Shown: positions 15,170-25,176 of the stretch, one piece after another | Layout: every line of letters begins with the position of its first letter | Numbering within the stretch: the stretch's first letter is position 1 | Assembly: GCA_046154695.1 (NCBI GenBank) | Contig: JBJXFI010000146.1 | Location: 1 to 27,570, forward strand | Direction: 5' to 3' | Source: DALYLB01 sp046154695 | GTDB lineage: Bacteria > Acidobacteriota > Blastocatellia > RBC074 | DNA length: 27,570 nt | Made by a program: the position numbers and the translations under genes | The notes under the pieces: generated by a model | Databases searched by the model: none | The model's input: the letters and a program-made list of their open reading frames with translations, nothing else | What the model was told of the DNA's origin: nothing

Positions 15170-18100
15170 ATGAGGAAGAAGGATTTTTCCCGAAGAGATT
15201 TCCTGCAGGGCGTCGCGGCCGCCGGGTTCGGCGCGCTCGCGGCATCGGCGACCAGCGCCTGGGAGCTTGAAGCGATCACCAACCCGCTGGCGGTTTACCC
15301 CGATCGCGGTTGGGAGCGCGTCTATCGCGACCTGTGGAAATACGATTCCACTTATACCTTTACCTGCGCGCCGAATGACACGCACAACTGCCTCTTGAAC
15401 GCGTACGTGCGGCAGGGGGTCATCACGCGCATCGGGCCGACGATGCGCTACGGCGAAGCGAAGGACCTGGCGGGCAAGGGCTCGACGCACCGCTGGGATC
15501 CGCGGGTTTGCCAGAAGGGCCTGGCGCTGACGCGGCGCTTTTACGGCGACCGCCGCGTCAACCAGTGCATGGTGCGCGCGGGATTCAAACGCTGGCACGA
15601 CGCGGGCTTCCCGCGCGGCGCCGACGGCCGCCCCGACGCGGAATACTTCCAGCGCGCGCGCGACGAATGGGTGCGGATGTCGCACGACGAGGCCGCGAAG
15701 ATCGTGGCCGCCGCGCTGAAAAACATCGCCGAAACCTACACCGGTGAAGCGGGCAGGAAGCGGCTCCAGGCGCAGCATTATGACGAGGCCACGATAGAGG
15801 CGATGGGCGGCGTCGGCACGCAGGTGCTGAAATTCCGCGGCGGAATGCCCCTGCTCGGCGTGACGCGCGTCTTCGGGCTGTATCGCATGGCCAATTCGAT
15901 GGCGCTGCTCGATGCGCACATCCGCAAGGTCGGGCCGGATAAAGCCGTCGGCGGCAAGGGCTTCGACAATTATTCGTGGCACACGGATTTGCCGCCCGGC
16001 CATCCGATGGTTACGGGGCAGCAAACCGTTGAATTCGACCTTTCGGCCGTCGAGCACGCAAAGACCGTGGTCGTCTGGGGCATGAACTGGATCTCCACAA
16101 AAATGCCCGATGCGCATTGGCTGACCGAAGCGCGGTTGAAGGGCACGCGCGTCGTCGTCATCGCCTGCGAATATTCGTCGACTTCCAGCAAGGGCGACGA
16201 TGTGGTGGTCGTTCGCCCCGGCACGACGCCCGCGCTGGCGCTGGGGTTTGCCCACGTCATTTTGCGTGAAAACCTGTGGGACCGGGAATACGTTCGCCAA
16301 TGGACGGACCTGCCGATTCTGGTGCGCATGGACACGCTGAAATACCTTCGCGCCCAGGACGTGTTCGGCCAGCCGCTCTCGACGCTGAAACAGACGGTGG
16401 TGCTGAAACCGGGCGAGAGTGCGCCCGCGCCGGCGGCTCAAACAACGCAAAACATCACCACGGAAAAGCTGCGCGGCGAGTGGGGGGATTACGTCTGGTG
16501 GGACCGCGCATCCAACGCGCCGAAACTGTTGACGCGCGATGATGTCGGCAAAAATTCCAGGGTCGGCGACGCGCAGTTGGAAGGCTCGATCGAAGTCACC
16601 CTGGCCGATGGCCAAAAAGTCCGGTGCCGTCCCGTCTTTGACCTGGTTCGGGAATATGCCGCGCACTTCGACCCGAAAACGGTCGAGGAACTGACCTGGG
16701 CGCCCGCGGCGGCGGTCGAATCGCTGGCGCGCCTTTTCGCCAGGGAACCGGGCACCACGCTCTTTGCGACCGGCATGGGGCCGAATCAATTTTTCAACAA
16801 TGACAACAAGGACCGCGATATCTTTTTACTCGCGGCGCTGACCGGCAACGTCGGCAAGATCGGCGGCAACGTCGGTTCGTACGCCGGCAATTATCGCGTC
16901 GCGCTCTTCAACGGCTGCCCGCAATACATCAACGAAAACCCGTTCGACATCGAGCTCGACCCGGCGAAGCCCGCGCGGCCCAGGCAATACTGGCGGGCCG
17001 AATCGGCCCATTATTACAACCACGGGGATCATCCGCTGCGCGTCGGCAACAAGCTGCTGACCGGTTCGACGCACATGCCGACGCCGACCAAAACGTTATG
17101 GTTCGCCAACGCCAATTCCATCCTCGGCAACGTCAAGTGGCATTACAACACGGTCATCAATGTGCTGCCGCGCATTGAAATGATCGCGGTGCAGGAATGG
17201 TGGTGGACGACGTCGTGCGAATGGGCCGACGTGGTTTTCGGCGTCGATTCGTGGGCCGAGCTGAAGCATCCCGACATGACCGCCTCGGTGACGAATCCGT
17301 TTCTGTCGGTGTTTCCGCGCACCTCGCTTCCGCGCATCTTCAACACGATGGGCGATATCGAGGTGCTCGCGCTGGTCAGCTCCAAGCTCGCCGAACTGAC
17401 CGGCGACCGGCGCTTCAACGATTACTGGAAGTTCGTCCGTGAAAACCGCACGGACGTTTACCTGCAGCGCGTGCTCGATCACTCGACGAACACAAAGGGC
17501 TACAAGTTCGCTGATCTGGAGGCGAAGGCGCTGGCGGGCGTGCCCGCCCTGATGAACAGCCGCACGACGCCGAAAGCCGTCGGCTTCGATCAGGTCACGG
17601 ATTCGACGCCGTGGTACACCAAGAGCGGGCGGCTGGAGATGTACCGCGAAGAGAACGAATTCATCGAGGCCGGCGAAAATCTGCCCGTGCATCGCGAGCC
17701 CGTGGATTCGACCTTCTATGAGCCGAACATCATCATCGCGCCGAAACACGAGGCGCTGCGTCCGGCGAGCCCCGAAAGCTACGGCGTCAGGCGCGACGAT
17801 CTGTCGTGCGAGACGCGCTGTGGGCGCAACGTCGTGTATACGTGGGCGGAAGCGAAAAAGACCGCGCATCCGCTGATGAAGGACGGCTTCAAGTTCATCT
17901 TCCACACGCCAAAGTACCGGCACGGCTCGCACACGACGCCGATCGACACGGACATGATCGCCGTGCTTTTCGGGCCGTTCGGCGATCTTTACCGGCGCGA
18001 TAAGCGCAAACCGTTCGTCACCGAGGGCTACGTCGACATCAATCCGACCGACGCCCGCGAGATTGGCGTGGAGGACGGCGATTACGTATGGATCGATCCG

Positions 18101-18616
18101 GATCCGGAAGACCGCCCGTTCCGCGGATGGAAGGAGAACAAGCGGGATTATGAGCTCGCGCGCCTGCTTTGCCGCGCCCGCTATTATCCGGGCACGCCGC
18201 GGGGGGTGACTCGCATGTGGTTCAACATGTACGCCGCGACGCCCGGCTCGATGCAGGGACAGAAGGAGCGGGCGGACGGCCTTGCAAAGAACCCCCGCAC
18301 CAATTACCAGGCGATGTTCCGCTCCGGCTCCCACCAGTCGGCGACGCGCGGCTGGTTGAAGCCGACGTTGATGACCGATTCGCTGGTGCGCAAGGAATCG
18401 TTTGGGCAAGGCATCGGCAAGGGCTTTCTGCCCGACGTGCATTGCCCGACCGGCGCGCCGCGCGAATCGTTCGTCAAGATCACGCGCGCCGAGCCCGGGG
18501 GCATCGAGGGGGAGGCGCTCTGGCGTCCGGCCGAGATGGGCATCCGGCCCAGGTACGAATCGGAGGCGATGCGGAAATACCTCGCGGGGGAATTCGTCGG
18601 CGAGAAGAAAGAATAA
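15170..18616 (+). CDS. nxrA: Tat-exported molybdopterin catalytic subunit, NxrA/NarG type (type II DMSO reductase family)
   Basis: An 1148-residue catalytic subunit carrying bis-MGD molybdenum and one Fe-S cluster. A Tat signal (SRRDFLQ, 7-13; likely cleavage near residue 30) puts it on the periplasmic side. The Fe-S ligands read C66, D70, C74 and C114 (C-x3-D-x3-C-x39-C), whereas cytoplasmic NarG has His-Cys-Cys-Cys. D273 in YSWHTDLPPG is the likely Mo ligand. Long stretches (RCxxG-type segments, THMPTPTK, YKFADL, SATRGWLKPTLMTDSL) resemble the Nitrospira/anammox nitrite oxidoreductase group as I remember it. Related enzymes reduce nitrate, selenate or (per)chlorate or oxidise nitrite, so the reaction and direction are open; the symbol is provisional. 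GGGAGG lies 9 nt before ATG. The gene is followed by a strong hairpin, then by the Fe-S subunit gene. Confidence 0.9.
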   Translation: MRKKDFSRRDFLQGVAAAGFGALAASATSAWELEAITNPLAVYPDRGWERVYRDLWKYDSTYTFTCAPNDTHNCLLNAYVRQGVITRIGPTMRYGEAKDLAGKGSTHRWDPRVCQKGLALTRRFYGDRRVNQCMVRAGFKRWHDAGFPRGADGRPDAEYFQRARDEWVRMSHDEAAKIVAAALKNIAETYTGEAGRKRLQAQHYDEATIEAMGGVGTQVLKFRGGMPLLGVTRVFGLYRMANSMALLDAHIRKVGPDKAVGGKGFDNYSWHTDLPPGHPMVTGQQTVEFDLSAVEHAKTVVVWGMNWISTKMPDAHWLTEARLKGTRVVVIACEYSSTSSKGDDVVVVRPGTTPALALGFAHVILRENLWDREYVRQWTDLPILVRMDTLKYLRAQDVFGQPLSTLKQTVVLKPGESAPAPAAQTTQNITTEKLRGEWGDYVWWDRASNAPKLLTRDDVGKNSRVGDAQLEGSIEVTLADGQKVRCRPVFDLVREYAAHFDPKTVEELTWAPAAAVESLARLFAREPGTTLFATGMGPNQFFNNDNKDRDIFLLAALTGNVGKIGGNVGSYAGNYRVALFNGCPQYINENPFDIELDPAKPARPRQYWRAESAHYYNHGDHPLRVGNKLLTGSTHMPTPTKTLWFANANSILGNVKWHYNTVINVLPRIEMIAVQEWWWTTSCEWADVVFGVDSWAELKHPDMTASVTNPFLSVFPRTSLPRIFNTMGDIEVLALVSSKLAELTGDRRFNDYWKFVRENRTDVYLQRVLDHSTNTKGYKFADLEAKALAGVPALMNSRTTPKAVGFDQVTDSTPWYTKSGRLEMYREENEFIEAGENLPVHREPVDSTFYEPNIIIAPKHEALRPASPESYGVRRDDLSCETRCGRNVVYTWAEAKKTAHPLMKDGFKFIFHTPKYRHGSHTTPIDTDMIAVLFGPFGDLYRRDKRKPFVTEGYVDINPTDAREIGVEDGDYVWIDPDPEDRPFRGWKENKRDYELARLLCRARYYPGTPRGVTRMWFNMYAATPGSMQGQKERADGLAKNPRTNYQAMFRSGSHQSATRGWLKPTLMTDSLVRKESFGQGIGKGFLPDVHCPTGAPRESFVKITRAEPGGIEGEALWRPAEMGIRPRYESEAMRKYLAGEFVGEKKE

Positions 18617-18629
18617 TCAGGCAGCAGCG

Positions 18630-18682
18630 GCCCGACCGTGAGGAAGGGCATGACGCAAACCAGCCCTTCCTCACGGACGGGC
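18630..18682 (+). ncRNA. Long hairpin between the catalytic and Fe-S subunit genes
   Basis: Two 20-nt arms (18630-18649 and 18663-18682) are complementary at 19 of 20 positions around a 13-nt loop; the core GTGAGGAAGGGC pairs without a mismatch. The hairpin starts 13 nt after the catalytic-subunit stop and ends 24 nt before the Fe-S subunit ATG. It has no U-tract, so it may protect the upstream message from 3' decay, tune the ratio of the two subunits, or be a copy of an interspersed palindromic element. Which of these is true is not known from one copy. Confidence 0.6.
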
Positions 18683-18706
18683 TCCCGATACGGCGGAGGA
18701 ACAGCA

Positions 18707-19870
18707 ATGGCTCGTGTACACAATTGGCAACTGGGCAGAGAGATGTCTTACTGGTATCCGGAGAGCCGTCCGGAAAAGCAGTTCGCGGCGGTCTTCGACA
18801 CCAACAAATGCATCGCCTGTCAGACCTGCACGCTGGCCTGCAAGACCACATGGACTTCCGGCGTCGGGCAGGAATACATGCTCTGGAACAATGTCGAGAC
18901 CAAGCCCTATGGGTTTTATCCGCTGGCCTGGGACTTGAAGCTGCTGGAGATGCTCGATGGGCAGAAGTGGAGCGAAAAAGAGTACGAAGGTCAGAAGCTG
19001 CGCACGTACGAGGGCCAGACGATCTTTGAGTCCGCCCCGGCCGGCGAGCGTGTGCTTGGCTGGCGGCCCGAAGACGAGGATTACGCATATCCGAACGTCG
19101 GCGAAGACGATTGCGCGGGGCAGGTTGACGGCGGCGCGAGCTATTCGCTGCAGGATATGCAGCAGCACATGGCCTGGTTTTACTATCTGGCGCGCATCTG
19201 CAATCACTGCACCTATCCGGCGTGCTTGTCCTCGTGCCCGCGCGGTTCGATCTACAAACGGCCCGAAGACGGCATCGTGCTGGTGGATCAGGAGCGCTGC
19301 CGCGGCTATCAGGAATGCGTCAAGGGCTGCCCGTACAAGAAGGTCTTTTTCAACGCGATGACCGGCACGTCGGAAAAATGCATCGCCTGCTTCCCGAAGA
19401 TCGAGACCGGCCTGCAGCCGCAGTGTTTCGTCAACTGCATCGGCAAAATTCGCATGGCCGGCTTCATTTCGACGCCAGACAAGGCGCGCCCCGACAATCC
19501 GATCGATTATCTGGTGCACATACGCAAGGTCGCGCTGCCGCTCTTTCCGCAGCTCGGCCTCGAGCCGAATGTTTACTATATTCCGCCGATTCACGTGCCG
19601 CAGGCATTCACGCGCCAGATGTTCGGCCCCGGCGTCGAAGACGCCGTGAAGACCTATCGCAACGCGCCGAATGATCCCGATCTGGCGGGGTTGCTGGCGC
19701 TATTCGGCTCTTCCGAAATGATCATGCCGCGCTGGCGGCGGCAGGGAGACTGGGTCAGCGGTTTGCAGGAGAACGGCAGCGAGATCGTGCGGGTGCCGCT
19801 GAAAGAGCCGGTGCACGTACGCCCCGCGTATGACCGGCTGTATCAGATCTCCCGCGTGAATTGTCCGTAA
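18707..19870 (+). CDS. nxrB: Four-cluster Fe-S subunit, NxrB/NarH type
   Basis: A 387-residue electron-transfer subunit with four Fe-S sites: C35/C38/C41/C45; C165/C168/C173/C177; C198/(Y201)/C204/C208; and C225/C228/C240/C244. In the third set tyrosine (CRGYQEC) stands where NarH has tryptophan and ferredoxins have cysteine, so a [3Fe-4S] cluster is expected. The run CNHCTYPACLSSCPRGSI and the SEKCIACFPKIE stretch are those of Nitrospira/anammox-type NxrB. No signal peptide is seen, so it should cross the membrane folded with the Tat-tagged catalytic subunit. I chose ATG 18707, with GGAGGA 6 nt upstream; the frame opens at 18638 but that part lies in the hairpin. It passes electrons between the molybdenum subunit and the haem-b subunit. 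Confidence 0.93.
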   Translation: MARVHNWQLGREMSYWYPESRPEKQFAAVFDTNKCIACQTCTLACKTTWTSGVGQEYMLWNNVETKPYGFYPLAWDLKLLEMLDGQKWSEKEYEGQKLRTYEGQTIFESAPAGERVLGWRPEDEDYAYPNVGEDDCAGQVDGGASYSLQDMQQHMAWFYYLARICNHCTYPACLSSCPRGSIYKRPEDGIVLVDQERCRGYQECVKGCPYKKVFFNAMTGTSEKCIACFPKIETGLQPQCFVNCIGKIRMAGFISTPDKARPDNPIDYLVHIRKVALPLFPQLGLEPNVYYIPPIHVPQAFTRQMFGPGVEDAVKTYRNAPNDPDLAGLLALFGSSEMIMPRWRRQGDWVSGLQENGSEIVRVPLKEPVHVRPAYDRLYQISRVNCP

Positions 19871-19882
19871 GGAGAAGATCAT

Positions 19883-20752
19883 ATGCGCAACCTCGTGCGA
19901 TTGTTCATCATTCCCGCGGCGGCGGGCCTGCTGGCCGTGTCAGGCTGCCGGGGCGCCGTCGCCACAACGACGGAAGTGGTCGCCATTCCCGCGAAAGCCG
20001 TGCCCGCGGCGCCCGACGACGCGGCCTGGGGCGCGGCGCCGGAGCATCAGGCCAAACTCCTGCTGCAGGATCTGGTCGAGCCGCGCTTGATGCAGGCTTC
20101 GACCGCGGAAGTGCGCGTCCGCGCCATCACCAATGGAACCGAGGTCGCTTTCAGGCTGGAGTGGAGCGACCGGACGCGGAACGATCTGCCCGGTCCGGCG
20201 CGGTTTCTGGATGCCTGCGCCGTGCAGGTTCCCTCGAAGCTGGAAGCGAACGTTCCCGATCCGCAGATGGGCGGGCAGGGCAAAACGGTTGAGATCACGT
20301 ACTGGCGCGCCGATTGGCAGGCGGTGGTGGACGGCAGGCCGGATTCGCTCAAGACGATCTATCCGAATGCCTCGATCGATCATTATCCGTATGAGGCGAA
20401 ACCGCTGGAAAAAGGGTCGGCGGCGCAAAACGAGATGGCGACGCGCTATGCGCCGGCCCGGGCCCTCGGCAACCGCCGGACCGGGCCGCGTGATACTCCG
20501 GTCGAGGATCTGCTGGCCGACGGACCCGGCACGCTCGCCCCCGCGCCGCCCGCCGGGTCGAAAGGCAAGGGCGTGAAAACGGAGGATCGATGGTCGGTCG
20601 TCATTACGCGTCGCCTGCCGAACGGATTGACGCCGGGCGGACGCACACAGGTCGCCTTTGCCGTTTGGGAAGGCTCTCATAGCGAAACCGGCGCTCGCAA
20701 AATGCGCACGGGTTGGGTGCCCCTGCTTATGAAAGGAGGCGAGGCGCAATGA
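19883..20752 (+). CDS. Lipoprotein haem-b gamma subunit (ethylbenzene dehydrogenase/DdhC/SerC type)
   Basis: A 289-residue protein of the EbdC/DdhC/SerC/ClrC family, which binds one b-type haem through Met and Lys and is the third subunit of type II DMSO-reductase enzymes. The family pattern is clear: AFRLEWSD (89-96), FLDACAVQVPS, then PQMGGQGKTVEITYWRADW (127-145; M129 is the likely haem ligand) and the C-terminal VAFAVWEGSHSETGARKMRTGW (K273 the likely second ligand). Unlike soluble family members, it has a lipoprotein signal peptide with a lipobox, LAVSGC, and lipidation at C22. The residue after C22 is Arg, not Asp, so outer-membrane sorting is possible under E. coli rules. AAGGAG precedes the ATG. 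It overlaps the chaperone start by ATGA. It should connect the Fe-S subunit to the heptahaem cytochrome. Confidence 0.87.
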   Translation: MRNLVRLFIIPAAAGLLAVSGCRGAVATTTEVVAIPAKAVPAAPDDAAWGAAPEHQAKLLLQDLVEPRLMQASTAEVRVRAITNGTEVAFRLEWSDRTRNDLPGPARFLDACAVQVPSKLEANVPDPQMGGQGKTVEITYWRADWQAVVDGRPDSLKTIYPNASIDHYPYEAKPLEKGSAAQNEMATRYAPARALGNRRTGPRDTPVEDLLADGPGTLAPAPPAGSKGKGVKTEDRWSVVITRRLPNGLTPGGRTQVAFAVWEGSHSETGARKMRTGWVPLLMKGGEAQ

Positions 20753-21399
20753 CCAACAGATCGGCGCTGGCCGGGGCGCAAAATCAATTGCTGCGGGAGG
20801 CCGCCGAATGGCGATTGCTGGGGCTGTTATTTGAATGCCCGTCGCCGCAATGGCGGGCGCAGGTCGCTTCGCTGGCGGCTGAGATCCCGGACGCCGGATT
20901 GAAAGCGATGGCGGAAGCGGCGCGAACGGAAGCGAGCGAGGGATTGCACCATTCGATCTTCGGCCCCGGCGGCCCGGCGCCGCCGCGCGAGGTCAGTTAC
21001 TGCGATCTGGCCCAACCGGGGTATCTGCTTTCCGAGCTGTCGAGCTATTACGAAGCCTTCGCTTATCAACCCGCGTTGCGGGAAGCGCCGGACCACGTCT
21101 CGGTCGAAGCCGGATTCGTCGCGTATCTGCGCCTGAAAGAGGCCTATGCGCTGGCCAATTCCGACGGGGAGCACGCGGCGATTACCGGCGAGGCCGCGCG
21201 ACAATTCATCCACGAGCATCTTGCGACGCTGGCCGAACCGCTGGCCCGCGCACTCGAGCATTCCGGCGTGGAGTATCTGACCGCCGCGGGCAGCGCGCTG
21301 CTCGCCCGCGTCGGCCCGCGGCGAGCCGCTCCCCAAAAGCGGGGGCTGCCCGTGCTCAATGACAATGAAGAGACCGATTTTACCTGCGCGGAAAATTGA
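20749..21399 (+). CDS. TorD/NarJ-type molybdoenzyme assembly chaperone
   Basis: A 216-residue all-helical protein of the TorD/DmsD/NarJ family. It should bind the catalytic subunit before Tat export, proof-reading cofactor insertion. The family signature is visible in APDHVSVEAGFVAYLRLKEAYA (about residues 109-130), matching the E/PDHI..E motif of TorD-like proteins, and in the preceding GYLLSELSSYYEAFAY. The ATG overlaps the gamma-subunit stop (ATGA) with AAAGGAGG about 9 nt upstream. As the last gene of the operon it matches the order of ebdABCD-type clusters (alpha, beta, gamma, chaperone) rather than narGHJI. A convergent membrane-protein gene follows. The specific partner is inferred from position. 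Confidence 0.88.
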   Translation: MTNRSALAGAQNQLLREAAEWRLLGLLFECPSPQWRAQVASLAAEIPDAGLKAMAEAARTEASEGLHHSIFGPGGPAPPREVSYCDLAQPGYLLSELSSYYEAFAYQPALREAPDHVSVEAGFVAYLRLKEAYALANSDGEHAAITGEAARQFIHEHLATLAEPLARALEHSGVEYLTAAGSALLARVGPRRAAPQKRGLPVLNDNEETDFTCAEN

Positions 21400-21427
21400 G
21401 GCGCGTTGCGGCATCGCGGCTGGGAGC

Positions 21428-21439
21428 GTTCCCGGGAAC
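21428..21439. terminator. 12-bp perfect palindrome between convergent genes
   Basis: GTTCCCGGGAAC is a perfect palindrome in the 53-bp gap between the operon's last gene and the convergent DUF4010-type gene. It is short and has no T-tract; it may be part of a shared transcription end or have no role. Confidence 0.25.
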
Positions 21440-21452
21440 CTGCTTTCCGAAC

Positions 21453-22706
21453 TCAACCCGCGCGCGGCCACAGCAGCAGCACCAGGATCCCCGCCGCGAC
21501 CGCCAGACTGTAAAAGGCGACGACGCTTTTGAAGAGCGCCCGGTGGCCGAGGACGACGATGACGCCGGCCTTGAAGACCAGATTGGACAGCGCCGCCGTC
21601 AGCACGAGCCGCCAGCCATCATCCGCGCCGAGCCTGCCCAGGCTGACCAGTTGCGCGGTCGAGAGCGTGATGGCATCCACATCCGTCAACCCCGACAATC
21701 CGGCGACAACATACAGCCCCCGGTTGCCAAAGCGATCCTTTGCATAGGCCACCGCCAGCAGAATCAACGCATAGAGCAGGCCGAAGAAAAGCGCGGAGCG
21801 GAGCTCCGACGGATTTTCCTGCGCGGGCATCAGTATTTGATCTTCGCGCTTCCTGAACCACAATCCGCCCGAGATTGCCGCAAGCAGCACCAGAATCAAC
21901 GAAAGCGGCGGTGCGGCCACGGGCAGGAAATCCGGCGCGACGGCTCCGATCTCAAGCAGCAGGCGGGCGAAGACGATCGTTGAGGAGATCAGGATGACAA
22001 GCGCCGCCAGACGGCTGCTCTCCGGTGAGCGCGCCGTGCGTCGCGCGTAACTGACCGTGGTGGCCGTGCTGGAAATCACGCCGCCGAGAATGCCCCCGGC
22101 CACCAGCCCGGCCCGTTCGCCGAAGAATTTGTAGACGATATATCCGCTCAGGCCGATGCCGACGATCAGCGCCACCATCCACCAGATGTTCCGGGGATTG
22201 AGCACCGCGTATGGGCCGTAGGCGCGGTTTGGGAGGACGGGCAGGATAACCAGCGAAATCAAAGCGAACTGCATGATCGCCTTGAGGTCATTTTCGCCCA
22301 GCTTCCCCACGATGCCGTGCAACTGCCCCTTGAATTGCAACAGGACGGCGACGCCGCCGCCGATGGCGATGGCGGCGATGCGGTTTCCGCTGACCAGATA
22401 GGCGCCCACACCGAACATCAGCAGCATCGCCGTCTCGGTCGTCACGCCCGGATCCGCCGGCCCCATTTTCAACTCCCCCATTCTGCCGACCACGATCAAT
22501 CCGGTCAGCGCGACAAACCCCGCGACGATGACCAGGCCTCCGAAGGATTGCGCAAGCAGCGCGCACACCGTCCCCAGAATTGTGATCAACGGAAACGTTC
22601 GCACTCCGGCCAGGCGGGAGGAGGCCGCGCTCTCCCGCTGCATGCCGACCAGCAGGCCCAGGCCCAGCGCGATGCCGAGTTGCTGAAAAGGTATATTGGG
22701 GTCCAT
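21453..22706 (-). CDS. MgtC/SapB-DUF4010-type multispanning membrane protein
   Basis: A 417-residue inner-membrane protein with about 12 hydrophobic segments. The N-terminal half starts LGIALGLGLLVGMQRESAASSRLAGVRTFPLITILGTVCALLA, the MgtC/SapB-type opening; the C-terminal part (LRSALFFGLLYALILLAVAYAKDRFGNRGLYVVAGLSGLTDVDAITLSTAQL) is the DUF4010 pattern. Function is unknown for this fused type; MgtC itself affects magnesium limitation and ATP synthase control in Salmonella, which should not be transferred to this protein without test. No clear Shine-Dalgarno site precedes the chosen ATG. It is convergent with the respiratory operon and divergent from the serine hydrolase gene across 261 bp. 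Confidence 0.87.
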   Translation of the reverse strand: MDPNIPFQQLGIALGLGLLVGMQRESAASSRLAGVRTFPLITILGTVCALLAQSFGGLVIVAGFVALTGLIVVGRMGELKMGPADPGVTTETAMLLMFGVGAYLVSGNRIAAIAIGGGVAVLLQFKGQLHGIVGKLGENDLKAIMQFALISLVILPVLPNRAYGPYAVLNPRNIWWMVALIVGIGLSGYIVYKFFGERAGLVAGGILGGVISSTATTVSYARRTARSPESSRLAALVILISSTIVFARLLLEIGAVAPDFLPVAAPPLSLILVLLAAISGGLWFRKREDQILMPAQENPSELRSALFFGLLYALILLAVAYAKDRFGNRGLYVVAGLSGLTDVDAITLSTAQLVSLGRLGADDGWRLVLTAALSNLVFKAGVIVVLGHRALFKSVVAFYSLAVAAGILVLLLWPRAG

Positions 22707-22967
22707 GTTCTATTGAATCGATGCCGTGTATCGGTCGCTCTCTTCCGGACGCGGGTATTTGAGCATGCGAGCGGTGGATATTGAAGCCGTCAAGCGGCCG
22801 CCCCGGGGAAAGGCCCGGCGCCCGCAATCCTGTCAACGAGCGCCAGAGAGCCGTCTGGATGCGAGACATCGGCATGGTATATATTTCCCTTGCATCCGGG
22901 AACGGCGCGCGTTAACGGCGCCTTCGATTCCACGTTCAAATCACCATTTCACTTCCGGGAGGCCGTC

Positions 22968-24869
<1,902 letters not shown>

Positions 24870-24984
24870 GAACGCCGCGCGGAAAGCATCCCACATCCGT
24901 GGGGCGTGCGCGGCTTCGACAATCCGACCGATGATGACCGGTCGCGCGAAATTATCAGAAGCGCCGGGCCTCATCAGAAAAAGT

Positions 24985-25008
24985 GGCACAAGCTGTCCAG
25001 CTTGTACC
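24985..25008. repeat. Palindromic repeat, copy 1
   Basis: GGCACAAGCT and AGCTTGTACC form 10-bp arms around a 4-bp spacer, with one mismatch. A second, perfect copy starts exactly 120 bp downstream. Both lie in the gap between convergent genes, where they may end or protect transcripts. Confidence 0.65.
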
Positions 25009-25104
25009 GCATCCATCAGAGACTCCCTGAAAAAGACCGGGCCTCGAACGAGGCCACTTCCGGCGCGCGCCCCGCCGCACTCTTCACGCGTCCCCCTCAC
25101 ACTC

Positions 25105-25128
25105 GGCACAAGCTTGACAGCTTGTGCC
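25105..25128. repeat. Palindromic repeat, copy 2
   Basis: GGCACAAGCT and AGCTTGTGCC are perfect 10-bp arms around a 4-bp spacer (TGAC). The same arms occur in copy 1 with one base changed, while the spacer differs, which is the pattern of REP-like interspersed palindromes. Confidence 0.65.
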
Positions 25129-25176
25129 ACCATGCTTTTCATTGTTTCCGCGCGGTCGCGCCGCCACCGCAGCCAG

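Noticed and set aside
15143..16789. A 548-residue antisense frame within the molybdopterin subunit gene
   Set aside because: No domain or start signal was seen; the sense strand is a clear 1148-residue molybdoenzyme.
17096..18442. A 448-residue antisense frame in the 3' half of the molybdopterin subunit gene
   Set aside because: Shadow of the sense gene with no recognisable motif.
18630..18682. Reading the hairpin as a classical rho-independent terminator
   Set aside because: No T-tract follows the stem and the Fe-S subunit gene directly downstream must be expressed with the catalytic subunit.
15170..21399. A standard narGHJI nitrate reductase operon
   Set aside because: The catalytic subunit has a Tat signal, there is no NarI-type membrane cytochrome b, and the third subunit is of EbdC/DdhC type.
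24985..25128. A CRISPR array
   Set aside because: There are only two copies, the units are palindromes of 24 bp with 96 bp between them, and no cas gene is near.
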